Assembly (NCBI GenBank): GCA_965198025.1
Contig: OZ240237.1
Location: forward strand, 1,736,001 to 1,800,000
Reading direction: 5' to 3'
Source of the DNA: CAYWWM01 sp965198025
Lineage (GTDB): Bacteria; Acidobacteriota; Terriglobia; 2-12-FULL-54-10
Length of the DNA: 64,000 bases
Of this stretch, positions 16,958-26,767 are shown piece after piece (the first letter of the stretch is position 1; each line of letters begins with the position of its first letter). The notes beneath the pieces were generated by a model, which saw only the letters and a program-made list of their open reading frames with translations, was not told where the DNA came from and did no database searches. The position numbers and the translations under genes are program-made.

Positions 16958-19900
16958 TTAGAAGATGAACTTCAGGCCGAACTGGATCTGACGAGCATCG
17001 GTCGCGGTTTCCCGAATTTCGCCAGCTTGCTCGTTCGGTCTTCCGTCGTCCAAGAAAAGAGCATCGGTGTCCGGCACTCCGAAGTTGGCCCGGTTGAAGA
17101 TGTTGAAGAACTCCGCCCGGAACTGGAACTGCGTGGTTTCCGACACGGGGATGTTCTTGAAGAGCGAGAAATCGAACGTGGCCAAGCCCGGAGAAGTGAG
17201 CGTGTTCCTGCCGACAGTGCCGAAGAACCCCGGCTGCCAGTCAGGGTCACCCTCTTGGCAGCGGGTCGTGCCCGTGCAAGCCGAGGGGATGAAGTGTCTG
17301 GTGTCAAGCCAGGCGTTGGGGCTGCCCGTCACCGGGTTGTTATCGCCCCCCGGCACGAGATTCGCGAACAGCAGGTCCGTCTGGTTGATGGCGTCATCCT
17401 GGCCCGCGTTGGCTTCGTCGAGCACCGAAAGCGGGTGGCCGTCGGTGAGGGTCAAGATACCGTTGATTTGCCAGCCGTCCAACAGGGCGCTGCCGAGTCC
17501 GCCCACCCCAGTTCCCGGAATGTTCCAGGTAAAGTTGCTGACCAGGTTATTCCGGATGTCGGCGGAGGAGAGGGAGCGTTTGATGTGGTTATCGAAGTAA
17601 TAGATGCCCCTTTGGCCTTGCGGAAGGTTGTCCCCGCCGCTGGTCACCCCCGAAGCCATGTCGATGGACTTCGAAAGGGTGTAGGAGACCTGCCACTGGA
17701 GGCCTGCCGCGAGCCGCTGTTGGGCGCTGAAGGTTGCGCCGTGATAGTTGCTGGTGCCGCTGGGCATCTGGGGCCGGTTCACTCCGAAGTTCGGATTGAT
17801 CAGACCCAGGTCCTCCACAAAGTATTTGTACCGCCCAGGTCCCGGATTTTCGGGCCATTCGCCCACCTGCGCCCGACCGGTTCCGGGTCCGCAAGGCATC
17901 CGCTCGGCACAGACGCGCCACCTGCTGAGCTCAGCGCGCTCCATCATCCACAGGTGCACGCCGCGCGAGCCGGTGTAACCCGACGACAGCAGCCAATTGG
18001 TACCCACTTCCCGCTGCAGGTTCAAGCTCCACCGCGCGATGTAGGTGTTCTCTTGGTTGTACTCAGGAGGCCGAATATTGGGCCGCAGGCCGTCCGTAAG
18101 GTATTGGGTTTGCGTGAAGTAAGCGTCCGGGAAGCTGATCTTCACTCCATTGGGATTCTCCGGGGTCACCGAATCGTCGATGGTTCCTCGGCGATCCTGC
18201 GTATCCAGCCGCGTGGACAGGATGAAGGGCGGCATCACCTGGTAGGCGGTGCGCCAATGGTAGAAGCCCGGATGCACATAAAACATCCCGATTCCCCCTC
18301 GCAATGAGGTTCTTTGGTCGCCGGGCGCCCAAGCGAACCCCACACGGGGGCTGAAGCTCTTCGTTGTGGGATTGTTCCCCGCCAGGGGCCCGATGGTTAC
18401 CTTCTCGTCCTGAAAGTTGACCAGAGCGGAAGTGGCCCCGTTGACCTCTCTGGGAAGCGTCACGAATTCGTACCGCAGTCCCAGGTTCAGCGTGAAGGAG
18501 GGGCGCATTCTCCAGTTGTCCTGGATATAGCCGCCGAAGCCCCACTGCTTCGCGTTGCGGTTCGGGCGCCTCCCCAGCTCGCCTTGGAACTCCCACCCGG
18601 GAGCAATATTGAAATCATCCAGGTTCACCAACTCGCTCGGCAGATGCACCTCGAACCGTCTCGGGATATTCCGCAGGAAGAGCTCATAGTTGCGGAACTC
18701 CCAGATGCCATGAGTTCCTGCGGTCGCGGCGGTTTGATCCATGATAGTGCGATTCACGACCCCTCCGAACTTGAAGGTATGGTTCCCCCGGGTGATCGAA
18801 ACGTCATCGGAAACCGTAAAGACTTCCTGCTGGTACGCAGAGGAGTTGCCTCGAAACCCCCAGGTGTCTATCCCCGAGACTCCGATCTGGCCCACCAGGC
18901 CGAACGGGTTGTCATTGAACATCAGCCCGCCCTGGGGGGCCGGCCCTCCAAAGTCTCGGTCGGTGATGGGGATGCTGCCCGTGGGATTGGTTCTGTTCCA
19001 TCCGAATCTGAGCTCATTGAGAACAGTCGGAGAGAAGATGCTGGTGAGCGAGGCGGCAACGGAGTCCCGGTTACTGACCAGGCTGGCGGCCCCGCCGTCC
19101 TCGGCATCATTGTTGATATCTCCGATGATCCCGAGCTGGTCCCGGTTGCTTCTCATGTAAGTCCAGGTTCCCGAAAGGAATCCCAATCTCGGATCGGAAA
19201 ATTGGTGGTCCAGTTTACCGGTAATGAAGTCCTCCGTGGTGGGCTGCCGTTGGACGCCGACAAGCTGTACGGTGCCGTCGTCGAAGGTTCGGTTGATCGG
19301 CAGGTCCACGCCGGGAATCGGCAGCAAGTCCAGATAGGGCCGGACAGCCGGGTCAACCGGGATGGTCTCGTCCGGCAGAATGCCCTGCAGGGCATCCGCG
19401 CCCGGCAGCCGGACCTGGTCCGGGATGGGTTTCCGCTCCCGCAACCCTTCGAAGCTGGCAAAGAAGAACGTCCGATCTTGCAAAATCGGGCCTCCCACCG
19501 AACCGCCGAACTGGTTGCGGTTGAACGGCGGCTTCGCCCGGCCGTCGCTGTTGTTGAAGAAATTGTTCGCATCCAGGGCGTCATTGCGCAAAAACTCAAA
19601 CGCAGAGCCGTGTAACGCGTTGGTCCCCGATCGGGTCACCATGCTGACAATGGCTCCGGCCGCGCTTTTGTACTCGGCCGAATAGTTGTTGGTGATGATC
19701 TGGAATTCCTGGATCGTATCCACTCCGCTGGCGCCGCCGGTTGACCCTGCCAGGTTGTTCGAAATGTCACCGCTGGTCATCCCGTCGGTCAAGAAGACGT
19801 TGTGCGTCTGCCGCGCTCCGGAGACGGTGAGCTTCTGACCCATGCCGCTAAAGACGCCTTGTCGGTTGCGCTGGGGAACCCTGAGCACCCCCGGCGACAT

Positions 19901-20389
19901 AAAGGCCAACGAGGTCAGGTCGCGGTTATTGAGTGGCAGGTCCACTACCTGCTCCTCATTGATCAGGTTTGAGACAGTGGCCGTGGTCGTCTCCACCAAT
20001 CCCACCTCGCCGGTCACGGTGACTGCCTGCGCCACTTCGCCCACTTGCAGGGTGTGGTTCACAACGGCGTTCCGGCCGACGGTCAACTGAATTCCACTAC
20101 GGATGCTGGTCTGAAATCCGGTGAGCGCAACGCGGACTTCGTAGTTTCCCAGTGGTAGGCTCGGCGCGTTATACCGGCCTTGGGGGCCAGTGACTGTCGC
20201 GCGCGAGATCCCTGTTTCCGTGTTGGTAATGGTAATCTCTGCCCCAGGGACAGCCCCTCCGGACTGGTCCGCCACAGTGCCGGAAATCGTGCCCGTGGTC
20301 AACTGAGCTGCCGCTACTGAAGCACAAAGAAGAAGCAAGCCTAGTACCGAGCTCCCAACCCAGCGAATCCTGAATCTTTCTTGGGCCAT
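16958..20389 (-). CDS. Oar-like TonB-dependent receptor with N-terminal carboxypeptidase-regulatory domain
   Basis: The 1143-residue outer-membrane protein starts at ATG 20389, chosen for the CGGAGGA ribosome-binding site and the signal peptide (LLLLCASVAAAQ) that follows. Residues about 28-110 form the CarboxypepD_reg domain (GTISGTVADQSGGAVPGAEI). A TonB plug follows (LPLNNRDLTSLAFMSPGVL, VDTIQEFQIITNNYSAEY), then a long 22-strand-type barrel with RNQFGGSVGGPI and RAEFFNIFNRANFGVP near the end, closing on a C-terminal Phe (GLKFIF). This architecture is greatly expanded in Acidobacteriota and is thought to import glycans or other large substrates. The ligand is not predictable. The gene stands alone. 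Confidence 0.92.
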   Translation of the reverse strand: MAQERFRIRWVGSSVLGLLLLCASVAAAQLTTGTISGTVADQSGGAVPGAEITITNTETGISRATVTGPQGRYNAPSLPLGNYEVRVALTGFQTSIRSGIQLTVGRNAVVNHTLQVGEVAQAVTVTGEVGLVETTTATVSNLINEEQVVDLPLNNRDLTSLAFMSPGVLRVPQRNRQGVFSGMGQKLTVSGARQTHNVFLTDGMTSGDISNNLAGSTGGASGVDTIQEFQIITNNYSAEYKSAAGAIVSMVTRSGTNALHGSAFEFLRNDALDANNFFNNSDGRAKPPFNRNQFGGSVGGPILQDRTFFFASFEGLRERKPIPDQVRLPGADALQGILPDETIPVDPAVRPYLDLLPIPGVDLPINRTFDDGTVQLVGVQRQPTTEDFITGKLDHQFSDPRLGFLSGTWTYMRSNRDQLGIIGDINNDAEDGGAASLVSNRDSVAASLTSIFSPTVLNELRFGWNRTNPTGSIPITDRDFGGPAPQGGLMFNDNPFGLVGQIGVSGIDTWGFRGNSSAYQQEVFTVSDDVSITRGNHTFKFGGVVNRTIMDQTAATAGTHGIWEFRNYELFLRNIPRRFEVHLPSELVNLDDFNIAPGWEFQGELGRRPNRNAKQWGFGGYIQDNWRMRPSFTLNLGLRYEFVTLPREVNGATSALVNFQDEKVTIGPLAGNNPTTKSFSPRVGFAWAPGDQRTSLRGGIGMFYVHPGFYHWRTAYQVMPPFILSTRLDTQDRRGTIDDSVTPENPNGVKISFPDAYFTQTQYLTDGLRPNIRPPEYNQENTYIARWSLNLQREVGTNWLLSSGYTGSRGVHLWMMERAELSRWRVCAERMPCGPGTGRAQVGEWPENPGPGRYKYFVEDLGLINPNFGVNRPQMPSGTSNYHGATFSAQQRLAAGLQWQVSYTLSKSIDMASGVTSGGDNLPQGQRGIYYFDNHIKRSLSSADIRNNLVSNFTWNIPGTGVGGLGSALLDGWQINGILTLTDGHPLSVLDEANAGQDDAINQTDLLFANLVPGGDNNPVTGSPNAWLDTRHFIPSACTGTTRCQEGDPDWQPGFFGTVGRNTLTSPGLATFDFSLFKNIPVSETTQFQFRAEFFNIFNRANFGVPDTDALFLDDGRPNEQAGEIRETATDARQIQFGLKFIF

Positions 20390-20642
20390 CAAAAATCCTC
20401 CGTTTTCTGATTTCGTGAGGCATGGGGGCATACCTGCACATCGGATGCTCCTCATGCGCGTCACTTTGGGCTTGATGTCAGCCAGAGCCTGAGAAAATAC
20501 CTAATCCCCGTTTCGGCCACACACAACCCTATTCTCCAACTCGTACCGAGTATACCACGACTTTAGCCCTGTACATAGTTTCCCAGGAAAAAGTTTTTGG
20601 ATCAGAATGCAACTGATGGGGGGGTGTAAGTGCTTGAAAACA

Positions 20643-20718
20643 TGGTGGCCAGGGACGGAATCGAACCGCCGACGCCAGCCTTTTCAGGGCTGCGCTCTAC
20701 CGACTGAGCTACCTGGCC
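20643..20718 (-). tRNA. tRNA-Phe (anticodon GAA)
   Basis: The reverse strand folds as a 76-nt cloverleaf: acceptor GGCCAGG/CCTGGCC, D arm GCTCAGTCGGTAGAGC, anticodon stem CAGCC/GGCTG with loop CTGAAAA (anticodon GAA), T arm with GGTTCGATTCC, discriminator A and an encoded CCA. The plus-strand frame over it is a translation artefact of the tRNA. Confidence 0.96.
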
Positions 20719-20815
20719 ATGCCAAAATTCTAACGGTCTCCTTTGGCTCCTGTCAAATCGAGATACGGGCGTCCTCGGTCCCTTTGGAACTGAAACGATG
20801 GGCTGCTGGAAAGCG

Positions 20816-22411
20816 CTAGTGCACCCGTTTCGAGTGTCCGGCCCAATATTTTTCGCGCAGATTCTTCTTGAGAATCTTGCCGGTCCCTCCCTTGGGCAGG
20901 GCTTCGAGAAATTCCACCGACTTCGGAACCTTGAACTTCGCGACCCGGTTCTGTAGAAAGTCTTTCAATTCGGTTTCCGTTGATGACGCATTCTCTTGGA
21001 GGACGACCAGCGCCTTGGGCACCTCGCCCCACGTTTCATCAGGGACCGCGATCACAGCGCACTCATAGACGCTCGGATGGGCGCACAGCTCGCGCTCAAT
21101 CTCCAGAGAAGAAATATTCTCGCCGCCGCTGACGATGATTTCCTTCTTCCGGTCAACGATGAGCAAATACCCTTCGTCATCCCAGACGGCCATGTCGCCC
21201 GTATACAGCCAGCCATCCCGGAACGCTGCCTTGGTTTCCTCGGGCTGCTTCCAGTAGCCCTCCATCACGCCGTCCCCGCGTGCAATTACTTCACCGATGG
21301 CCTGCCCGTCCTGGGGAACATCCTGCCCGCTTTCATCCACGACCCGCAACTCCACGCCGACGATGGCGCGGCCGGTCATCGCCTGGCGGCGCCATTTTTC
21401 TTCCGGGGTCGCTTCCTGCAAGGAGTCCGTCAAGTACGCGATGCTCAGGACTGGCGAGGTTTCTGTCAGGCCGTATCCAGCGTAGGCCCGGCACTGGAGC
21501 TTCTCCTCAAGCTGGCGGATCAACTCCGGGGAGCTGGCAGCCCCGCCGATCATGACCCACTCTACGCTTTGCCGGTTGCATTGCAACAAAGCAGGGCAAT
21601 GGATCAAGGCCGCGGCCATGGTTGGAACCATCGCAAAGAAGGTGACCCGTTCTTTCTCGATCAGCCTGCAGATCGTTTCGGGATCGAACTTCTTCACCAG
21701 GACATGGGTTCCGCCTACCGCCGTCACGGTATGCGCCGTTCCCCAGCCGTTAGCGTGAAATAGCGGTATGGTCTGCAGGTGAACACTGCAATCGGTTAAG
21801 CGCTGGGCAACAAGGGTATTGATTGCATGCAGATACACTGTGCGGTGGCTTAAGATGACTCCCTTGGGATTCCCGGTGCTTCCACTGGTGTAGAACAATT
21901 CGGCAAGTGAATCATCGTTCACTTGCGAGAAATCAAACTGTGCAGGTGTGGAATCGGCCAGGAGCCGGTCGTATGAGCGGGGTTCCAGGCCGGCCGGGAT
22001 ACTCTCGACACCCTCCAGAACAAACAGGCGAATGCCTCGCGGAATATAGTCTCGAATGGCATCCACCAACGGCAGGAAGTTCTCTTCCAAGAACAGGATG
22101 CTGGCCTCGGCGTCCCGAAGGATGAAGGCGATTTCCGAAGGTGACAGGCGGACATTGAGAGGCAAAAGGACCCCTCGTGCCAATAGGACTCCATAGTAGC
22201 CTTCCAGCAGCCTGTGGCAGTTCAAACTGAGAAACGCAACCCGGTCCCCGGGTTGCAGGCCGAGGTCATGAAGGGCTGCTGCCAGACGGCAGCAACGCTC
22301 GAAGAACGCATCGTAAGTGAAACGCTGGTCTCCGCAAACAATCCCTATTTTCTTGCCATACAAAGACTTGGCCCGCTCGAGAAAGCGCAGAGGCGTCAGC
22401 GGCAAGTTCAT
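20816..22411 (-). CDS. Long/medium-chain acyl-CoA ligase (AMP-binding family)
   Basis: A 531-residue ANL-superfamily adenylating enzyme; ATG 22411 preferred (AAAGGTG upstream) over a TTG 33 bp earlier. The P-loop-like AMP motif LFYTSGSTGNPKGVILSH lies near residue 180, the A5 motif GYGLTETSPV near 315, the A7/A8 hinge YTGDMAVWDDEGYLLIVDRK near 420, and the catalytic lysine in PKGGTGKILKKNL close to the C-terminus. It converts a fatty acid, ATP and CoA to acyl-CoA, AMP and PPi. Chain-length preference is not readable from the sequence. It is divergently oriented to the propeller gene at 22749 across a 337-bp gap containing a 27-bp inverted repeat. Confidence 0.9.
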   Translation of the reverse strand: MNLPLTPLRFLERAKSLYGKKIGIVCGDQRFTYDAFFERCCRLAAALHDLGLQPGDRVAFLSLNCHRLLEGYYGVLLARGVLLPLNVRLSPSEIAFILRDAEASILFLEENFLPLVDAIRDYIPRGIRLFVLEGVESIPAGLEPRSYDRLLADSTPAQFDFSQVNDDSLAELFYTSGSTGNPKGVILSHRTVYLHAINTLVAQRLTDCSVHLQTIPLFHANGWGTAHTVTAVGGTHVLVKKFDPETICRLIEKERVTFFAMVPTMAAALIHCPALLQCNRQSVEWVMIGGAASSPELIRQLEEKLQCRAYAGYGLTETSPVLSIAYLTDSLQEATPEEKWRRQAMTGRAIVGVELRVVDESGQDVPQDGQAIGEVIARGDGVMEGYWKQPEETKAAFRDGWLYTGDMAVWDDEGYLLIVDRKKEIIVSGGENISSLEIERELCAHPSVYECAVIAVPDETWGEVPKALVVLQENASSTETELKDFLQNRVAKFKVPKSVEFLEALPKGGTGKILKKNLREKYWAGHSKRVH

Positions 22412-22507
22412 GGGGATGCACCTTTGGGATTCTGTTTCCTGCAACGACAGCGGGGCTGCCTATCGGGCGCAAACAGGACCGTCCACAAGCGCACTCATTC
22501 TACCCAG

Positions 22508-22534
22508 TGCACCGGGAACGGTGCAACCGGTGCA
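22508..22534. promoter_or_regulatory. Candidate operator: inverted repeat between divergent genes
   Basis: TGCACCGG (22508-22515) and CCGGTGCA (22527-22534) form perfect 8-bp arms around an 11-bp spacer, and the spacer contains an extra CGGTGCA half-site. It lies about 100 bp upstream of the acyl-CoA ligase start and 215 bp upstream of the propeller gene, a typical place for a dimeric repressor such as a TetR/FadR-type regulator of fatty-acid genes. No regulator gene is nearby; role inferred. Confidence 0.35.
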
Positions 22535-22748
22535 TCGAATTCCCTTCTCTGCTTTGATTGCGAATCGTCTCTAAACCACACTCAGAAAAGGGTTTGCGCG
22601 CGGACCCGACCATCGCCCGGGAGTCACGATTTGATGGGACGTCCTTTCCCGGATCGAGCGGCGCAGGCGCAAAGAGAAATCTGTTCGCTCCGACCCGTAG
22701 GGCGGGTAGAATAGAGACACGTTGTACAGGCAAGGAGGCAGGAAAAAG

Positions 22749-23897
22749 ATGAAACGGATCATAGACTTGAGGCAATCCGGAACCCGGAAACTCGGCATAG
22801 CTGGTTTATTCGGCATGCTCGGTTCTCTCGGTTTGTTCGGGCTTTTCGGTTTGTTCGGCCTTTTCGGTTCCTTCGGTTCTTTCGACAGGCCAGTTCTGGC
22901 GCAGGAACGCGCCCCTGTCGCCAGAACGCCCCACCCGCAGGAGCAGCACCTCCGGAATCTGCGCCAGATGACCCTGGAGGGGGAGAACGCGGAAGCCTAC
23001 TTTTCGACCGACGACCGCTGGCTGAGTTTCCAGCGCCACGTTGGGGGACCGGAAACCTGCGACCAGATCTACATCATGGAGGTGGCCACGGCGCAGATGC
23101 GGCAGGTGAGCACCGGGAGGGGGCGCACGACCTGCGGATACATTTTCCCGGGCAACGACAAGTTCATCTATTCCTCAACGCACCTGGGCGGAGATGCCTG
23201 CCCGCCGCCGCCGGACATGTCGCAAGGATACGTATGGGCGCTGTATGATTCGTTCGACATCTTCACGGCCAACATGGACGGTTCGGGCCTCACGCGGCTG
23301 ACGGACGAGCCTGGGTATGACGCCGAGGCAACGATCGCGCGCGACGGCAGCAAGATGGTGTTCACGTCGGTGCGAGACGGCGATCTGGAACTCTATTCGA
23401 TGAACGCCGACGGGACGAACGTGCGGCGGCTGACAAACGACATCGGATACGACGGCGGCGCGTTCTACTCCTATGACGGGACGCAGATCGTCTACCGGGC
23501 GTATTATCCGACCGACCCGGGTGAGATCGCGGACTTCCAGCGCCTGCTCCGGCAAGGGCTGGTGCGACCTTCGCAGCTCGACATCTTCGTGATGAACGAG
23601 GACGGCAGCAACCGGCGCCAACTGACCGACAACGGGGCGGCGAACTTCGCGCCGTACTTCCATCCCGACGGCCAGCGGATCATTTTCAGCAGCAACATGG
23701 AGGACCCGCGCGGACGGGAGTTCGACATCTACATCATGAACGTGGACGGCACGGGGCTGGAGCGCGTGACCTACGAGGGCGGCTTCGACGGCTTTCCCAT
23801 GTGGACCTCCGACGGCAGCCAGTTGGTGTTCGCCTCGAACCGCCATAACCGGACCGAAGGGGACACGAACTTGTTTATTGCGGATTGGGTGGAGTGA
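22749..23897 (+). CDS. TolB-like (PD40/WD40) beta-propeller exported protein
   Basis: This 382-residue protein starts at ATG 22749 with GGAGG upstream. The leader (about 10-45) is a striking run of Leu/Phe/Gly/Ser (LFGLFGLFGLFGSFGSF), encoded by near-tandem TTCGGTT/TTCGGTTC nucleotide words, and ends near PVLAQ. The mature protein consists of PD40 repeats: ANMDGSGLTRLT, SMNADGTNVRRLT, VMNEDGSNRRQLT, IMNVDGTGLERVT, each followed by a S(D)G.(Q/K)(I/M)VF.S strand, making roughly six blades. TolB-like propellers bind peptides or carry hydrolase partners; no catalytic domain is attached here. Function is unassigned. Confidence 0.82.
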   Translation: MKRIIDLRQSGTRKLGIAGLFGMLGSLGLFGLFGLFGLFGSFGSFDRPVLAQERAPVARTPHPQEQHLRNLRQMTLEGENAEAYFSTDDRWLSFQRHVGGPETCDQIYIMEVATAQMRQVSTGRGRTTCGYIFPGNDKFIYSSTHLGGDACPPPPDMSQGYVWALYDSFDIFTANMDGSGLTRLTDEPGYDAEATIARDGSKMVFTSVRDGDLELYSMNADGTNVRRLTNDIGYDGGAFYSYDGTQIVYRAYYPTDPGEIADFQRLLRQGLVRPSQLDIFVMNEDGSNRRQLTDNGAANFAPYFHPDGQRIIFSSNMEDPRGREFDIYIMNVDGTGLERVTYEGGFDGFPMWTSDGSQLVFASNRHNRTEGDTNLFIADWVE

Positions 23898-24394
23898 AAG
23901 CAGGGGATAGTGGAACGCGATCGCGCGCGTGGAGCCGCTGGACTAAGGAATCCGCAGATTGCAGAGATGGCCGACTACTGACCACAGAACGGCTCGAGAG
24001 ATTTGGAAAACAAACAGATCCCTCGAGGCGAAACGACATCGATATGTCGTTTCGTCCTCGACTGCGCTCCCCTCGACCGACTCGGGACAAGCGGGACAAG
24101 CGCTCGGGATGACAGCCCGATGTGTTGGCGGATCGGTGTAAACGGAGAACCGGGATGAGGATGTTGCTGAAGGTTCCGTCACCGGCGAACATCCCATTAT
24201 GCGGAAGATTCGGGAAGGGCGAGAGAAGGCCCCACCAAAGCTCTTCGAGTGAAGCGAATCATCAAACTGAGACCATTGCCAATAAATCCAATCCCTTGTG
24301 TAAGGTCTCATATTAGACTACAATAGGTGGTATGCAGTTCTGGTCGTAAGAGGACTTGAGTTTGCAAAAGGGGGACATCGGTTGTCGGGGCCGC
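23898..24394. other. Intergenic region with palindromic repeat material
   Basis: These roughly 500 bp lie between two convergent genes and hold no credible gene. A perfect hairpin CGAAACGACAT-CGAT-ATGTCGTTTCG is at 24029-24054. It is embedded in GATCCCTCGAGG...CTCGGGATGAC words of a dispersed repeat type also seen near 28615-28650 and 53515-53535. The hairpin may serve as a bidirectional terminator. Confidence 0.5.
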
Positions 24395-26767
24395 TCACTT
24401 GTAGGCGATCTCTCTTAAGGAAAAGTCATCGAACCAGGCCTCGGAGTCGCCGTGGGTGCTTGCATACACTGCGGCCCAGGCAGCATTTTCCGGAGCCATG
24501 GCGGCCATCGCATGAGTGCGCCAGTCCGTTCCCGCCCGCAGAACTCGCACATCTGAGGATATCTGATTTTCATTCTGATCTAACCAGTTGATCTGCATGC
24601 GCACAAGCTGGCCCGCTTTTAAGACTCGCGTAAAATGCCGCAGCAGGTAGAGGGAGCCGCTTTGGACTGGAACCCTCTGTACGAGCCAGTTCCGCTCGTT
24701 GCAGCGGACGGCTGTCATACCATCGTGACCATAGGCTCCGGTGCTGTCGGTGAGCGGTTCTCCCACAGCCAACCAGTTCGCAGGCACCTCCCCGGACAGT
24801 TGCTCGAATCCGCCATTCCTCATCTGTTCGGGGCCGGTAGCCAGCTGCACCGGCCGCTCTTGCACTTCAAAGAGGAGGGCAGGGTGCGCGTAGATCAGTT
24901 TGAAATGCCCTTGGAGAAAATTGGGGGCGAGGACTGGATCGACAAAGACGTCGGCATCTCCCCCGGTTTGATTAACCATAAAATAGTCTACCTCGAGCTT
25001 GCGAAGCTCCTGGTAAAGTTCTTCAGGATGTGAGCGATGGGTCAACTGTTCTCCACGCCTCGCCGGACCAACCCAATCGCCCGCAAAAAACCGGTTCAGC
25101 AGCTTTACATTCCCGGCAGGACCGAACCAATCGCCCAAGAAACGACCATCCGCAAAGTACGCCATATTCGAAAGCGCCAGAGAATACAGCGTGTAGTCAT
25201 TCCCCTTGGTGCGATTCAGGAACTCGACGGCGGAATAGATCGGGTGGAACTTTAGAATGTAATCATCCCTGTCTTCCGCCCGAACCGGGGGAAGCTGCTG
25301 CGGCATCAGGGGCGTTCCAAACGCGCCGGGAACCGCCGTGCGAAGCGCGCCTGGAACGACGAGCAAGACACAGATGGCGACAGCAAGCGCCGGAGCGACT
25401 GTCGGCGACCTCGACCAGCGGGGGCGAAATACATAGTTCCCCAGGGCAGCCCCCCCGGCAAGACTCAACAAGGGCAAGGCGTGAATCAGATAACGCATCT
25501 GCTGGGCCGTAGCGAACCAGAACAGGGTGTACAGGCCCGTAACAACCAGCAGGACTCGAAGATAGGAATCCCGAATCGCCGCCAGCAGGCAGATCGGCAG
25601 GAGAAACAGGTAAGCGGGAGTGAGCGGATATTCCGCCCGGAAACTCTCTCCGCTGCGGAACGCCAGATTCCACGGCAGAAGCAGAAGAGCGCGGGCTCCG
25701 TTTCCTGCACCGGGATGGAGCTGGTCGGCAATTTGATTCTTCGCATCTTCCGGGCTCCAAGGTCCATAACCCAACGCGGAACCCCAATACGGCCAGATCG
25801 GGTTGCTCGTGTAGTACGCGTTGCGCAGGTACCACGGCCCGGCGAAAATCAGGAAAATAACGCCGAAGGTCAGGATGTTTCGAAGAGTTCTAGTTCGCAA
25901 GGACTCGTATACCAGGAACATGCCGAAGACCAAGACGGGGAAGAGCGCCAAGTATTTCACTCCCGCTGCGAAACCGAAAAAGGCGGCGGAGAGCAGAAGC
26001 CAGGATGTGTTTCGCGATTGGAACCAGTTGAAAAAGGCGTAGACGGCGAGCGTCAGAAACGACGCCAGGCTGACATCAATGTAAGCCGACGCTCCAAGCC
26101 ACAGCACAAGCGGATTGGACAGCCAGAGCGCCGCACCCCACAGACCAACCCGCGTGTTAAACGCACGCCGGCCCCAGGCATAAAGCGTCGTCGCAACAAC
26201 CGCCATCATAAGGAACTGCACGAGGTGTGCTGCGAGGTCGTCATAGAGCAGCAACGCCAGCGTAAGCAGCATCTCGTTCAATTGAGGGAAGACCGGAAAG
26301 CGAAGGTACGGAGTCGGCGCTACGGCATTCGTTGTCGCATAGATCTTGGCCGCAGCCAGATGATAGGAGGTTGCATCCGAATGGATCGGAGGATAGAGCG
26401 GCAGCAGAAGCACCGGGGTTAGTAGAACAAAAACCATCCCGCAGAGTAGCCGCCGGTACCATGAGGAGTTCCGCCATGCCCCTTCCGCATCCCTCCGCAA
26501 TCCTTTCGCGGCGGGCCACAAGAGCACACAGGAGATTCCGAACAGCGCAAGGATCATCCCCGGCATGAGCAAGTGAAGAACACCGAGCAGCAGAACCACG
26601 GATGCGATGATGCCGAGACCCAATCCGGTGCAGACTGAGAATTTTTCGGAGACCGAGTCATACACGACGTTTCTGGTAAGTCTGGCGCCAACCAGGCAGG
26701 CAAACAGCGTCAGCAATGCCAGAAAACCATAGTGAGAGAGAACGAATGACAGCAAATCAAGACTCAT
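24395..26767 (-). CDS. Polytopic membrane protein, PMT/ArnT-like glycosyltransferase with C-terminal carbohydrate-binding-like domain
   Basis: A 790-residue protein with about a dozen membrane helices in the first 500 residues. It has the GT39/GT83 layout: an early loop with acidic and His residues (PPIHSDATSYHLAAAKIYA) after the first helices, multiple Trp/Arg-rich loops and a GAAxWLSNPLVLWLGA-type helix. The C-terminal 150 residues form a soluble beta-sandwich (NGGFEQLSGEVPANW ... EAWFDDFSLREI) like CBM4/9-type domains. It is likely a lipid-linked sugar transferase on the periplasmic face or a related EpsG-type protein. The start at ATG 26767 is chosen because the first helix begins there. 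Acceptor and donor unknown. Confidence 0.75.
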   Translation of the reverse strand: MSLDLLSFVLSHYGFLALLTLFACLVGARLTRNVVYDSVSEKFSVCTGLGLGIIASVVLLLGVLHLLMPGMILALFGISCVLLWPAAKGLRRDAEGAWRNSSWYRRLLCGMVFVLLTPVLLLPLYPPIHSDATSYHLAAAKIYATTNAVAPTPYLRFPVFPQLNEMLLTLALLLYDDLAAHLVQFLMMAVVATTLYAWGRRAFNTRVGLWGAALWLSNPLVLWLGASAYIDVSLASFLTLAVYAFFNWFQSRNTSWLLLSAAFFGFAAGVKYLALFPVLVFGMFLVYESLRTRTLRNILTFGVIFLIFAGPWYLRNAYYTSNPIWPYWGSALGYGPWSPEDAKNQIADQLHPGAGNGARALLLLPWNLAFRSGESFRAEYPLTPAYLFLLPICLLAAIRDSYLRVLLVVTGLYTLFWFATAQQMRYLIHALPLLSLAGGAALGNYVFRPRWSRSPTVAPALAVAICVLLVVPGALRTAVPGAFGTPLMPQQLPPVRAEDRDDYILKFHPIYSAVEFLNRTKGNDYTLYSLALSNMAYFADGRFLGDWFGPAGNVKLLNRFFAGDWVGPARRGEQLTHRSHPEELYQELRKLEVDYFMVNQTGGDADVFVDPVLAPNFLQGHFKLIYAHPALLFEVQERPVQLATGPEQMRNGGFEQLSGEVPANWLAVGEPLTDSTGAYGHDGMTAVRCNERNWLVQRVPVQSGSLYLLRHFTRVLKAGQLVRMQINWLDQNENQISSDVRVLRAGTDWRTHAMAAMAPENAAWAAVYASTHGDSEAWFDDFSLREIAYK

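Noticed and set aside
20607..20819. Plus-strand frame reading PGTESNRRRQPFQGCALPTE
   Set aside because: It is the reverse complement of the tRNA-Phe gene and a well-known annotation artefact.
24029..24054. Perfect 11-bp-arm hairpin as a mobile element end
   Set aside because: No second copy as a pair and no target duplication; more likely part of a dispersed repeat or a bidirectional terminator.
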